Below, in pieces: positions 1 through 12,299 of a stretch of DNA of 64,000 bases. The position numbers were made by a program, and so were the translations under genes. Numbering within the stretch: the first letter of the stretch is position 1; every line of letters begins with the position of its first letter. Source of the DNA: Scleroderma bovista (taxonomy: Eukaryota; Basidiomycota; Agaricomycetes; Boletales; Sclerodermataceae); NCBI GenBank assembly GCA_037178675.1, contig JAYMGJ010000196.1, positions 62,001 through 126,000 of the forward strand, given 5' to 3'. Under the pieces are notes generated by a model. That model was not told the DNA's origin and searched no databases. It saw only the letters and a program-made list of their open reading frames with translations.

Positions 1-195
1 TTTAGAGGTGAGACTATAGTTGTTCTTTCCATTACCCATATCACTATCCATATCACAGGCCAAGGTACGCGAACTAGACGATACACATGGGAATACAAAA
101 CAAGAAACAAGCAACTAAACCGCATAGAATACCACCACGTCTGGGAAACGAATATCGGGATAAGGACTTTCCAGTCAGATCCACATAACCTATTC

Positions 196-2327
196 TTATT
201 GTTTGGTAATTCCATTGAGTGCACCGTAATTATTGCTGCGCGGCGGGCTTCCTACTATCTGTGGGGAACGCGGCAGCAACGGCGTGCGGTCCACTACCGG
301 AGATTGACGCGGAAGACTTCGTTCTCGCTCGACGATGCTGGCAGATAAGCTGGTGTCAAGCCCACACATACATAGTCAACGATCATCGGAACTCACCCTC
401 GCATAATTGCGGTGTTAGTCAGACGTCTGGCGTACTTCTTGCTTTGGTTATCTTCGTATCGATCTGTTTCATCCACAATTTCTTCTGATATGATTTCCTG
501 ACCAAATTGTTAGGGGTAGAACGACACAGATCAGATGGAAATACCTCAATGATATCTGCAACGAATGAAGAAAATCAGTCTACATGGATACAGTGAGTTT
601 ACTGGGACACTGACCTTCAAGTGTGACTACTCCAATGCCACCGCCTGCAATACCCGGTTTGCGACTGATCAATAGCAGGTGTGCACGCCCAGTTTGGCTA
701 TATCATAGAGATTAGTCAAGTTCCGTACTTTTAGTCGATTCGTTGCGCACAAGTAATCCAACGCCTGGAAGCAATTTATCGAAGGATGTGCTTCAGGTAG
801 GATGGAGAGTTTGAAGTTGGAAACAGGAAAGCCTTGAGAGGGATCATACGCTAGGAGCTAAGATACAGAGTCAAAAACGCCGTGGTGCCAAGCATATGCG
901 TTTCCACCTTCTTGACGAGAAGCAAACCTTGGAATGCCAAGGGATCGTGGGGTTCGTGAATCGGAATTCGGGAATATCCGCTGGTAAGACTGCGGATACG
1001 GTTGGGATGAGCGCACAGATGAGAAACACAGCAACTTACATCGCATCCACTGTTTCGTGATTCAAAATAGTATCCGAGCTGAGTGTCACAACATCCTAAG
1101 AAATGTCAGATTGGTGTGCAGGGGGTCCAAGCAGTCGAAACGGGACGAACGCATATTGGGGTCATGATACTTTCAACATTTTTGTTGTTGAGTTCCAACA
1201 CCCCATTAAGAATACTGATTTCGTCGTCTCGGAGGGGCTCTTCTCCTGTGCGATGGAACTGAAGAAAGGATTTTAATTCGGCTTTCTTGTACGTGTGAGT
1301 TTCGTTGGCGCCAAGGACGTAGTCAAGGAGCTTGGCAATGGGATACGCGATGGGTGCTGGGGATCGGATATATTGGACCGACGGGTCTGGAAGTCGTTAT
1401 GCCGAACTCACAGAACAAATACATAAGACAAAGCACAAATGGGGCACATCTTGCACCGAGAGCAAGTCCGTGTCTGACACAGACTGCTTGGGGAATGATT
1501 CTAACGAGACCATGAGTGATCACGAGGTGCGGGAAAGGCGGTCCAACTTACTCTCTATGAACAAGTTGTTTACCTTATTCGGTCAGAGATAACCAAAAAG
1601 GCTTCCACACTCACCCGAAGATAACTAATAAATTGATTAGCTTGGTACTGGATTACGTCGGAAAGAGACTAACCGATAGCAGTAGTCGAGATAACTACAG
1701 CAGCAATTCCTCCGCCGATCTGGGGCACTTCTGAGCTTATTATTCAGATGCCAAGAGGGTAGATGCTTACGGCACTGTCGAGGAAGATGGGTAAACTTTC
1801 GTTGATGACCTGAATACACATGGGTGAGATATCGATGCTGAGGCCAAAGACCGCAGAACATACCACATTACCCAGGAGAAGGACCTGAAAGGAACGACGA
1901 TAAGTGTGGGTAAGCCATGTCATCGAAACGTACTACTTACGACCAGAACCCAATGTCGTCCCTTTTGCATGAGGTTCAGAACTGCGCGGAATGTGAGCAG
2001 GGATGCTGAAATGAAAATGCCGGGGTCAAACCAACCCTTCCTCGCGTTTTCCATTTCGGTGATGTCATCAGACGAAGTCGCGAGGACGCGGAGATGAAGT
2101 TCGTCGAGGCCCATGAGCCCGAGGGTAAGTCTGACAGGGGAGCGAGATTCAGAACCGACGCTAAAACAGGAGGCTAGTAGACGCGATTTCTACCCAGCGA
2201 AAACACCACCAGCTAGGACGAGGAGTGCGCTGATAGCGATCTTGCACCAGAATTCTGGGGAGTCTATGGGCTCTTCCATGGTGTCGGTGGTTTGTTCGAG
2301 GAGTGCGCGGGCGGCCTGGATGAACAT
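196..2327 (-). CDS. MAM3: CNNM/Mam3-family membrane protein (DUF21 plus CBS domains)
   Basis: Multi-exon gene read from the ATG at 2327 to TAA at 196-198. The spliced protein opens with a DUF21 transmembrane region (FAGLTLGLMGLDELHLR, GRHWVLVVLLLGNV, INESLPIFLDSAIGGG, IIPQAVCVRHGLALGA), then a Lys/Glu-rich linker (TYKKAELKSFLQFHR), then a CBS pair (LNGVLELNNKNVESIMTPI, SGYSRIPIHEP, GIGVVTLEDIIEEIISEEI) and a short Pro/Arg tail. Family members (yeast Mam3, animal CNNM) sit in vacuolar or plasma membranes and act in divalent-metal (Mg, Mn) homeostasis; the substrate here is inferred. All exon phases I checked agree, so the gene looks intact. Two exons are tiny: 10 nt at 1615-1624 and 11 nt at 545-555. 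It is divergent from TRM2. The start is the most upstream ATG in frame with the first membrane segment; a later in-frame ATG (MEEPIDSPEFW) is possible. Confidence 0.9.
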
Positions 2328-2469
2328 GGGGAGTACGGAGCAACACCGCGTACAGTCGCGCCCTTATAACCGATTTCAAAGGGGAAATTTAAATCAAGCT
2401 TCGTCTGATGTCGTTTCCATATGGGGAATTCATCGCTTTTAGCAGCTTATTACCTAAGAAACTTCGTGA
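2328..2469. promoter_or_regulatory. Shared divergent promoter interval (MAM3-like / TRM2)
   Basis: Only 142 bp separate the predicted start codons of the two divergent genes, so both promoters and 5' leaders must lie here or overlap coding sequence. I see no convincing TATA box for either gene; an AT-rich stretch lies around 2380-2410. If translation of TRM2 begins at the later ATG (2569), the interval grows to about 240 bp. Confidence 0.55.
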
Positions 2470-4489
2470 ATGCTCCTCTTTGCTGCTTCCAGAGTCACTG
2501 TGTCCGTGCGCCATTGCAGGCAGCGTCTTGCAAAACGCTCGAGCCTTGTGAGGGCTCTTTCCGCTGCGATGACTGCACAAGTAAGACACCATTCGATATC
2601 AGACGAGGAGGGTGGCGTACCAGCTGAGAAAAGGCAACGAGTGGATGATCATCAAGATAGTGGGTTATCATTGCCAGCGCCCATACTTACTTCTTCCGTT
2701 GGCCAACCTCAGAAGAAACAAGCTCGCAAGCAAAAGAGGAAGCCACTTCCAGAACCATGCTCGCCTGAAGACGTTCTTTGGCATGACGTCGTTGCACTGT
2801 TGGGATCACAAACTGTCGATCACAAAATAGCGCAGGGTACTGAGTGGGATTCGCCATTTAGCTTCCGGGAAGAGGTGGAGGTGGAGGTATCCAAACTGTC
2901 ATCTAACGGTACCTTAGCCTCCTCTTCGCCCTATTGTGTTGACTTTGGGCCTCTCCCATCTTGCAGGAGATGCCTTGGCAATCGGACCGGCTCCACGTTC
3001 CTCATGGGTTATCGTAGCTCCATTCGCACTACCTGGGGAAAAGATCCGCGTACGAGTTTACCGCAATTCTCGGTTGCACTCCTTTGCAGACCTACTCGAC
3101 GTAATATCTCCCAATGCTGAGTTACGGGATAACAGCAGAATCCAATGTCAGTACTTTGGCAAGTGTTCAGGATGTCAGTATCAGGTTTGTCTTTCTCTCC
3201 TGCCTACGAGCGAGTATTCAATTGGACAGATGCTGTCGTACGAGAGCCAGCTTGATATTAAACGCAACGTAGTCATCAAGGCGTATCACAACTTTTCGAG
3301 TAAGTTGTCATTCAATTACGTTCTCTCGCTTAGATACAAGCATATAGAGCTGCCCAAGTCCGATGTTCCGACGGTTCATCCCACGATTGGTTCTCCCTTA
3401 CAATACTCTTATCGCACTAAAATTACCCCACACTTCGAAGCTCCTCCGAAACGAGCGCGAGAAACAGAGGGTGCAAATCCTCTGATTATCAGACCGGATT
3501 GGTTGAAGATCGGATTCAATGAAATCGGGAAGAGAACCGTGCTAGATATTGAGGTCAGAGCACGCGCACGAAGCACTGTGACATGTCTGATGTTTTTCAG
3601 GAATGCCCAATCGCTACACCTGTCTTGAACGAGGCGTTCGACAAACTACGGTCTGATATTTTTAGGTACGTTGTCATTGGTGACTCTGAGCCATATCTCA
3701 TTTGTAGACAGGAACATATGGTCCTACAAAAAGGGTGTTTCACTGCTACTGCGGGATTCAGTAGAAACGAACACACCTGATATGCCAGATATGGCTGGCA
3801 GCATGGACAGTCTATCCGTAGACGCGGAGAAGCACGTTTGCATCACTAACCCCAAAGCAATCATTCGAGAAAAGGTTGGCGACAAGTATTTTGAGTTCCC
3901 TGGGCACTCGTTCTTCCAGAATAACAACTCCATTCTCCTCCCTCTTACTAATTACGTCCGAGAGGCCATTTTCCCAACCTCTCCCGAGCTTTCCCCAGAC
4001 CAACAGCCTACGCATCTAGTGGATGCTTACTGCGGCAGTGGACTTTTCTCGATCATGCTATCCCCTCATTTTCAGACTGTGGCAGGTATCGAACTCTCCG
4101 CTGATTCGATCAAGTTTGCCACGCACAACGCCCGCCTGAACAACATCCCTGAAGGAAGATGCACTTTCCGTGCGGGTGATGCCGCAAATATCTTTTCTGT
4201 GGTGTCCGAATTTCCTAGGGAGAAGACTGCTCTGATCATCGATCCGCCACGGAAGGGGTGCGATGAGAACTTTATCGATCAGCTCGTTGCGTTCCGCTGT
4301 AAAACCGTTGTCTATGTCAGCTGCAACGTGCATACCCAGGCGAGGGACGTCGGGATGATACTAGAGAAGGTGGCAAAGAAAGATGCGGCGGAGGGCGGTG
4401 GGAGGTATCTGTTGGAGAGTTTACGAGGGTTTGATCTGTTCCCCCAGACTGCGCATGTGGAGTCGGTCGCTGTGCTTCGCCTTAGGTAG
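2470..4489 (+). CDS. TRM2: tRNA (uracil-5-)-methyltransferase, Trm2/TrmA family
   Basis: Six exons: 2470-2908, 2967-3184, 3230-3299, 3348-3553, 3601-3665, 3712-4489, giving about 591 aa with all phases consistent. The enzyme makes m5U54 (T-loop ribothymidine) in tRNA using S-adenosylmethionine. Seen: a TRAM-like N-terminal part, the cysteine cluster CQYFGKCSGC near residue 210 (iron-sulfur type in this family), SAM-binding motif DAYCGSG near 435, catalytic motifs DPPRKGCD and YVSCNVHTQARD, and the C-terminal FPQTAHVESVAVL signature. The first 33 residues (MLLFAASRVTVSVRHCRQRL onward) are rich in Arg and free of acidic residues, like a mitochondrial presequence; a second in-frame ATG at 2569 would give a form without it. 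Length and motifs fit the fungal family. Confidence 0.94.
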
Positions 4490-7046
4490 ATGCTCCATGC
4501 CGAGAGAAAGGCTGGGTAAGTCGCGGGAGCATTTCCCCGCGGAGTGGACTTATCCTACTGCCACCGTGGCTCCCTTCTACATAGGTCGGGATGATTTCAG
4601 CGATGAGTCTATCGATTGACGATGCTTGTCAGTACTCCAGCCAGCTGAGTATAATCGGTCGTGGGATTCCACCCGTAAATTTTGCTTTTGCCGTGCTCTC
4701 TTACATTCGGTCCCTGTCGAATCTCCCAATGTCAGACAAGTAGAGCGTCAATGTCGAATAAATGGACTCACGACCATACTGCATATATTTGTGGCCCGCG
4801 CGCTGGGTTGTCTGTAGAGTCTCTCTCTGAAGCTGGTGAAAGAAGACCACAGATCACCCGGGGAGGTGGTGACAAGGTATTATCCGCGCAGCTTCGGCTA
4901 GATCAAAATGTGCTGTAAGACTCTTTCACAGCTCTTAAGGGCCACACGCGGATATGCGGGCTACTCTATGCATCGACGCGCGTGCAACAGGCTATGTGGT
5001 GGCAAGCGATTGACTACCCAGAAAACCGGCTCTACTTTCAGTAATGTCTGAAACTATCGAAGGATGCTTGGAATGGAATATTCCGATGACATGAAGCTTA
5101 TCTGGTCCATGATATTGGTCGCGTTCTTAGTGGAAGTCACTACAGAGGTGAAGGTGGGAAAGGGGAAAGCAAGGGAAAAACATGTGCGTCGGCAATGCAT
5201 CACTGAACCTAAATTTTCTTGGGAAGCACATATATTTGAGTTATCATCTGAGCAATTAAGACAATCTGACACAATATGCTATTATGCCTGATAACCTGGC
5301 TGTATCCATTTAGATTGCTATCCCCATCTGCGAATCGCACCATTGTGCCAACCCATTGGGAACGACAACCCTGATTTGTAGCACATGTCCCAACACTCCC
5401 ACTTTGGGTCGGTTTGCCCTTCGGCACTTAGTAGATGTGGATGAGCAATGAACAGAATCTGACAGAATCTGCCATTATGTTTGATAACCCACTGTATCTG
5501 ATTAGATTGCTATCCTCATCTGCAAATTGTACCATTGTGCCAACCCATTGAGAGCAACAAGCCTGATTGTAGCACATGGCCTGAAAATTGCACTGGTTTG
5601 CAAACAACACATCCTTTCTTCTGATCCAACTACTAACAGCAAATTTGAGTTCTATTTCCATGTGCTCTAATTTTGTCACGTTTTTCCATTGATCCCCATT
5701 TTGATCTTAATGGACTCTTTGAGCTCATTTTACACACAGTGCTCATGAACTCGTAACATTGTTACACTTCCCTCCTTTGTACCATGTAGACATGCATCAC
5801 TAGTAAACTGTGCCATTTATCCCAGCCCTGTGAAATGTAGTTGAACCATGCTATTCTGTGGTCCTGTCACCCAAATATTGTTCCAAGTTTCCTCCCTAGC
5901 ATTATTATATTCATCTTCTAGCCTTCAGAAGAAATATGTCGAAATGGGAAGTTGTTGCAATCACATTCTTGTTGTAAAGTAGATTTTAAAAATGTGATGC
6001 GTTAGGCAGTACACCCACCTCAGGGCTGCGGAATGTGCAATAAAGGTGTTCATGATGGTCAGTGAAATAAAATAACTTGCAACAGCTCACTGTGGCGTCA
6101 GAATTCAATATTGCACTTTCCATTGGCAAAAAGATCCATACTATTACATGGTAGTAATGAAGTACAACAACAGCAAGAAAGGTATGTAACATGAAGGAAT
6201 GAAACAAGAGAAATGACAGGACAAGAGAATGAACACATGTGTGAGTGATGATGGACACATGACGCTACAGTTGGGGCACTGTAAAGGGATGAGACTGAGA
6301 CAAGGTAGATGAGAGGCTGGGCAAAGACCAAGAATGACGCAATGAAAGGAAATGATGAGAGGATGCGGTATCGCCCTCTGAGCAACTGGTATGAGGAAAT
6401 GACGTGAAGAATGTGAAGACCAGAATGTGAGGACAGGAATGCCAATGACAAGGAGTAAGATGAAAAGACACAGGGACAATGAGTACACAAGGTACACAGT
6501 GCTCGACTACGAGTCGCCACCTTGACCATGACGGTGTGATGAACACGACACGACAGGAACAAGAACCGAGACGAGGGCATGAGCAACGAGACACAGAACA
6601 ACAGATGTGGCCAACATCAGCATATCACTTTGTTCTGGACAGTTCTGGACAGTGCCACACAGAGCCACAGAGTTCCCAGGATAGTCCATTCTGGATGGCT
6701 CTGCCCAGATAGACACAGACTGTGAACTTCTGTGGCTTTCTGTACAGTTCATCACAGACCACTAGATTAGTATGTACATGTACAGGATATGAATTACTGT
6801 GCATCTTGCACATACCACTACTAGGACTCCCAGACATCTCACTATAGTTGACCAAAAAGGATAGAATTGTAAATGGCTTTACAGCAAAAACAGGAATATG
6901 CAATACGACAGGATACTAGTAGTACTACTACATCAATCCAAAGATATTTGAAGATGGTCATGCCTTTCGATCAAAGTATCAATTTGCTGTAAAGTCGCCC
7001 TGAAAATTTGTCAAAACATCACACATAAAAGGTCCGTAAGGATAAC
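4490..7046. other. Intergenic stretch without a supported gene
   Basis: About 2.5 kb after TRM2. Apart from the direct repeat listed separately I find no ORF with recognisable conservation. The antisense ORFs near 6.1-6.6 kb are Ser/Cys/Leu-rich readings of an A/G-rich strand and do not look like protein. Confidence 0.5.
5262..5580. repeat. Imperfect direct repeat, two copies about 190 bp apart
   Basis: Copy 1 is about 5262-5390 and copy 2 about 5452-5580. Both share the order: TCTGACA, ATTATG.CTGATAACC-like block, TTAGATTGCTATCC.CATCTGC, ACCATTGTGCCAACCCATTG, and GTAGCACATG. Copies differ by scattered substitutions and small indels. It is not coding and may be a remnant of an older repeat family. 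Confidence 0.75.
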
Positions 7047-8056
7047 CTACCAGCCTTCTTGTGCCCAGCGGGCAAGCCAGTCATTAAGACAAGGGCCATG
7101 GTAAGCGTCCCTCAATGTTTCTTCGATCAGTGAAAGCAGAGCATTGTATATTGACACATACGTCTTCGCCAAGAATTTCGGGAACCTCTTTCCAGTACCG
7201 TTCCTCGCATAACCATCCAGTACACAGTTGATCTGTTTAGCAAATGATGTCAGATACATTTGTAATGCAGACGAACCCAAACAGATACCACTGCACAGGT
7301 TGCTGCAAGACACATATTAGGGACATGAGATCGGAAGATGTCAGGACGTTGATGGGCAATACGATAAGAGCCGGTGTAAAAAAATTTGGTTATCACATCC
7401 TTGAGGGTGGGGTGAGCAAAATTTCGTGTTTTACCCTACATTTCTCATCAGATGGGTAATAATTCAAGACGAGAACGTATGTTCTCATCTAAACCATCCC
7501 TAAGAAACATGGATTGATCAAGCAGGGCGGCGGCGGTGTCCTGGGCAAATGCAACATGATCATCGCACTCAACCTCCGGAGCGGGTTTGAGCTTGTATAA
7601 GGGGGAAGAGCTGATAGCTGCTTTTTTCATTTCAGAACGCCAGGTTGACATGTCTTCGTAAAGCTGCAATACAATTCAGAGTATGTTCCAGGTATGGATA
7701 GGATGCTTACCATTTGTACCATCACCGTCTTCTTCTCTGGCCAGCAGCCTAAAACATAAATTAATAGAGCAACATGTTTGAAGGAACTGCTTACCAGGTT
7801 CAAAGTGCACGCTGCGTTGATTCCACTGCATGACCACCGTGGAGAGGCTGTCTGTGAGAGAATCCACGTCCATCTTCAATTTAGGCCAGGGATTGGAGAG
7901 TGCATGCACTGCCCTACATTCCATCTTCGCTTCTTCCAGGCAGTCCTTCCACACCGGTCCATAGTGGCCAATTTGATTAGGCGGGGCTGGCTGGTCGCGA
8001 TGTGAGTCAAAGTGTGGATTTGGGTCGGAGTAATAACCCAAACACAACACCAACAA
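7047..8056 (-). pseudogene. DUF6532-domain protein gene, probably degraded
   Basis: Read on the minus strand to TAG at 7047-7049. Recognisable blocks in order: HYGPVWKDCLEEAKMECRA and NPWPKLKMDVDSLTD (N-terminal part), QLYEDMSTWRSEMKKAA, FLRDGLDEN, NFAHPTLKDVITKFFYTG, YRIAHQRPDIFR, then CVLDGYARNGTGKRFPKF and LRDAYHGPCLNDWLARWAQE at the C terminus. This order matches the fungal DUF6532 family, which is abundant, of unknown function and often located near transposons in Agaricomycetes. Two joins (near 7670 and 7450-7490) do not give compatible phases with canonical GT-AG introns, so at least one frame lesion is likely. The N terminus and start are unresolved. Confidence 0.65.
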
Positions 8057-10094
8057 AGGACTACAAATATGTGCAAGTGGTGGTTTACCTCTGTGGTGTT
8101 CAGAGAGGATATGCTGAGGAGGGGGGAAGGGGATCTACACCAACAGGGTGATGCAGATGATGATGCAGGATACTCCTGGGGTACAGGAGTAATAGAAGAC
8201 GAAGGGGATAGGGGTCTGGACTCTTCCTAAAGCCTAGGAAGTGTCAAAGCGGGGATTGGGCTGACAGGGACTGAAACAGCGATACTACACCTAGAGATTG
8301 GTGCAGCAAGGGGACAAGGGGGCTCCTGACGTCCAGAAGCAATGAGAGATGAAGAATTGACTGGCTAGACTCCGCTTGAGCCTAGAGAAATACTTGGACT
8401 TGAATAGATTGAATAAAACTTGAATATCAGAGTCTTTAGACCTTCACTGAAGCCTACAAGACTCAAAGAGCTGAGGGGATACTGACTGAGAGAGTCTGAG
8501 AGAGGGATAATTTCGTGCAATTGGGTCCTCTTTCACTGGGCTGAGCCCAGGGGTTTAAATACATGGGGGGGGCACAGCATTAAAGTACAAAAAGAGAAGG
8601 GAGTAAGCAGAATTTGTAAGGATTGGTAAGGGATTGGTAAGAGCTTTGTAAGGGGTTTGTAAGCGATCAGTAAGCAAGGGATAAGCAGGAATGAGTAAGC
8701 ATAGGGAGCATGAATAAGCTGCTGAGTAAAGGAATGAGTAAGCTGCATGACAAGATTGATTGGTAAGGGAGTGAGTCATCAGCTGAGTAATATACCAAAA
8801 ATGCGAAAGGGATAGAGTAATACTGATGACAAGAGAGCATCAGTAAGCAAGGGATGAGTCACTGCACAGCAGAAGGAGTCATTGATGCACAGCCTAAGAA
8901 GTTTGATGGGGGGCTGTGTACCATCAGGAATTTGATGGGACAACAATGGGGAAGATCTGAGATAAACAGGGGGATTGATTTGAGACAAAACAGCCACAAG
9001 AAGGGTACCAGGGGTCCAGAGGTCTTTTGGGGGGTCAGCATACACTAAGGTATAGTGAATGTGTTCTAGTGCCGCTGAAGCGCAACCATGGGCTCCCTTG
9101 ACGAGCTCTCTTCTGGGAAAGAACGAGAGAGGGTTCTTCTTCCTAATAGCACTATAAAGTGGGGGGAATAACTGTCATGGTGCTGGGGGACGTCGTCTGA
9201 AAGTAGGGAAGCGGATAGAGTATTGAATTTGATGCATCCAGGGAAGTGAGACGAACGACAGAGGAAGATGGACATGGCAAGTATCTGGGAGGAAGGGACC
9301 ATAGGCTGAGGGCTCAGGGGACACAGAGACGACCAGAGAAGACTTCTCAAGCTTGACAATAGACCTAAGATGACCAAAGTACGTCCTTGACGCAGGACTG
9401 ACGAGGAGAACGTGCTGACTGAGAACGAGGACTGAGGGAGCAGGCTGGGAAGATATGTGCCAGGCAGTGCACGGGAACTCTGGGAGAGGCTGTCCTAAGA
9501 GCAGGACATAGTGGAGATCTGCAGCAATAGCGGAGAAATGATCCAGAGAAAATATGGACTCCATAGTGAGCAATGAAGTGAATGTCTGGATTGCGGGAGG
9601 AATATCTCCGTGGGAAATGAACAGATTTGCATCGGAACTTGACAGGCAGATAGACCATGTTCTAGGCTCTCTGACGCTATAGTCACGTGCCTGATAGCTT
9701 CAGAAACGACGGAGCTATTCAAAATATCGGAATGCCGGCACTGGGCGCCTAAAAATGACATTTGGGCGCTAAAAATCATTTCTTCTCTTTCTCCTTCATT
9801 TCTTCATCAATTCTTTGGCTTCTTTGATTGTTCTGGTATGGGAGTTGGACTGCAGACGTGTGCATTCCTTTCTCATACCACAATTGACATTATTCCTTCA
9901 GTTTCTTCTGCTTCTTGACGGTTCTCATGCAATAGATGACTGTCTGCATTGGCATTCATCTCTCGCATCAGGATAGTCTTCTTGTGCGATAGATGGCTAC
10001 GATGAGGGTCCGTCGTGCTTATCCTTCACATAAGGATCATTCAATATAGGCATTATCTTCCATGTTCACTGTACCAAACCTGTTTGGTGCGTGA
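8057..10094. other. Non-coding stretch with GTAAG-rich low-complexity DNA
   Basis: No gene is supported. Notable only for the low-complexity tract listed separately and for G-rich sequence at 8560-8575. The longest minus-strand ORF (9175-9573) has no recognised features. Confidence 0.45.
8594..8860. repeat. GTAAG-rich degenerate repeat tract
   Basis: The motif GTAAG, usually as AGTAAGC or GGTAAGG, recurs more than a dozen times within about 270 bp at irregular spacing. It is an irregular tract rather than a clean tandem array, and no protein frame follows it. Confidence 0.7.
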
Positions 10095-10811
10095 CAACGC
10101 CAATTCATCCATGCAGTTGAGGAACTTGAAGGTCTCATGGTGCAATGGCTGTTCGAGCTCTCGAAAGCAAATCTCTCGTTGACGGGTCAGTTTTTCCTTC
10201 CACTAGATGCCAAGTACTAACACTTCTTAGGATATAAACTTCGCAGACAAATTTCAAAGGCCATCGTCAAGCGCTCTGCAGCAATACGATCCGCACTTGA
10301 GAAGTACAACAAGCTTGCTGTCAAGCAACGTCCCCCCCGGCCTACGTTGCAGTACAACGAAGTAACATCGTACGCGTCACTGGGTGACTTTGACCTCTTA
10401 AAACATTCACGACACAATGTTCTCGTCAAACCATGGGCCAATCCTACTCATCGGGAGATGGCGGTGAAGTATTTCAAGTTATTACGTGCGCGCGAGGAGA
10501 TTGTGAGATTGAATATCGAGATTCCAAGGTTACAAGCTTGGGTGGACACAGAAGACTCGGAGATACAGAGATGCGCTACTAGGCTTCAATCCACAGCCCC
10601 ACTACTTGCTGCGGAGATATCAGAAGTGCATAAACGGCAGCAACGGGTCAATGACGTGCATCGCACCAGACTTACGCATATTTATAGTCTCTCACATTAT
10701 AATGGCCCTATCCATGTTGAACTCTTGGATGACGTGGAGGATGATGTGGAAGATGAAGGAGGAGACGATGCCATTCAATTTGAAGTGTATATGGAGGGGA
10801 TGGATTCATAG
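10095..10811 (+). pseudogene. C-terminal fragment of a KDZ-family transposase
   Basis: Two exons, 10095-10185 and 10231-10811, joined in phase by a 45-nt intron, encode the C-terminal part of a Kyakuja-Dileera-Zisupton (KDZ) transposase: HAVEELEGLMVQWLFELSKA, YKLRRQISKAIVKRSAAIRS, then PPRPTLQYNEV, LGDFDLLKHSRHNV, MAVKYFKLLRAREEI and an acidic tail ending at 10811. An in-frame TGA lies just upstream at 10092-10094 and I find none of the CxC or catalytic KDZ domain before it, so this is a 5'-truncated remnant. The recognition rests on recalled family conservation. Confidence 0.75.
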
Positions 10812-12299
10812 TACATTGATTTATCTATGTACTACTTGCTATGGCTCGCTGGACGCCTCTTCTCGTTCATTTACTACGTGCTACTTTGAGTGATGTTCAA
10901 CCCTGTTAAGCAGCCTAGTACATGTTATCAATGGGATCCTGTAACTCGACTAGCTGGACGGTAGAGACCTTCAAGACGGACTTGTGAGCGAAGCGTGATA
11001 GCTCGGAGAAGCCAGTTATTCAATGGCAATTCAATGGCGTGTCCTTGGTAGTGGGGACAAGGATGAGATCAACCATGCAGGCTGATACTGGCGTGCACTG
11101 ATGTGATTTGAGGAGACTGTGGAGATTAGTACAGCCTGAGCTCGCTGAATGCATACTCACCTATATCACCCTACTATGTACCCCAGTTGCACTGATCTGA
11201 GGGAGGCCAGCCATGGGGGCCCACACACTCGGAACTATGTATCTATCTTTGAATCTACTAGTGAATCTGAGTCGACCTATGAAGTAATCTATTCAAGGCT
11301 TCAAGGATTCATACAATATCACTATTGGCAACTTGATGTGCGCACGTGTGGCTACTGAGTACTGAGTACTGAGCGCTGAAGCGCTGATTAATCGATTGAT
11401 CAAGCAATCACTGATCAATGTTTCAACCATTGATGCAGAGTCACTGACTCAAGCTTTGTACAATTTATTGACATCACCTTTCTTTTCTTTCTATCTCACC
11501 AATGTTTTGGATTACTTGATGGCTACCGATGGCGATACTAGTTGGATCTCGCAGTCCACAACACCTTCGACTTTGCTTACAGACACATTTGCGCCAAGGC
11601 GTCCTACCAGCTCATGGAAACACCACGCGGATGGTTTCATACCATAGTTGAAGTTCACACCTTCTCCTGTTACCCATTCGTCCCATCCACCCCCTTCCAA
11701 TGTCATGTCGATCTCTGGCACGACTAGTCCCTGGTTGTGACCAAATTCACTGCCTGCACTAGTACTCCGCTGTGCGCCCAGTTCCTGTGTCGCTTCGTAA
11801 ATGTCATCTTCTTATCCGACCTAGTCCAAATAGCCGGACACGACACAATTGTTGAGGTTTCGTCCGTTGCGGTGTCCTTCCGTGTTTCTCACCTGGGCTC
11901 TTCAACCTTCTGCTGCAGCGCTGCCACCAAAACCACAATGTAACAGCAACATTGCACGAGAGGTGGGTAACGTGGCCAGCTGTTCTGCATTTCCGGGCCC
12001 TGACTCAGGTGCAAACCTAGCCATTGGTGGGACCCTTGGTGCCCATGCTCGCCAAGTTCCACCTTCCACCGACTACTACTACTAGTATCAAGCTGATGCT
12101 TAATTGAATTGGTGTGCCATACGTACCCTCAGTGAGTTAGCCAACTTGTCTCACCCAATCAGAGAGCTCACCGACGTATTCAAAAGTGCAGTGTAACTGA
12201 GGGATATGTTGGTCCTCCAAATTTACCATCCCCCACTGATTCGCTCTTCCCCCAGTTACTTCTACCTTTCCAACAAGGGTGCTTGTGTGCCTTCTGCAG
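10812..12299. other. Intergenic stretch, no gene recognised
   Basis: About 1.5 kb between the KDZ remnant and the next gene. Short repeats such as CTGAGTACTGAGTACTGAG near 11358-11378 occur; no conserved ORF is seen on either strand. Confidence 0.45.

Noticed and set aside
3300..3333. 34-nt intron in TRM2
   Set aside because: Ends in AG but breaks the frame; the 48-nt intron 3300-3347 keeps it and restores the family alignment.
6098..6601. Minus-strand ORFs up to 167 aa with hydrophobic stretches
   Set aside because: Ser/Cys/Leu/His-rich translation of a purine-rich strand with several overlapping open frames; no conserved block or splice structure.
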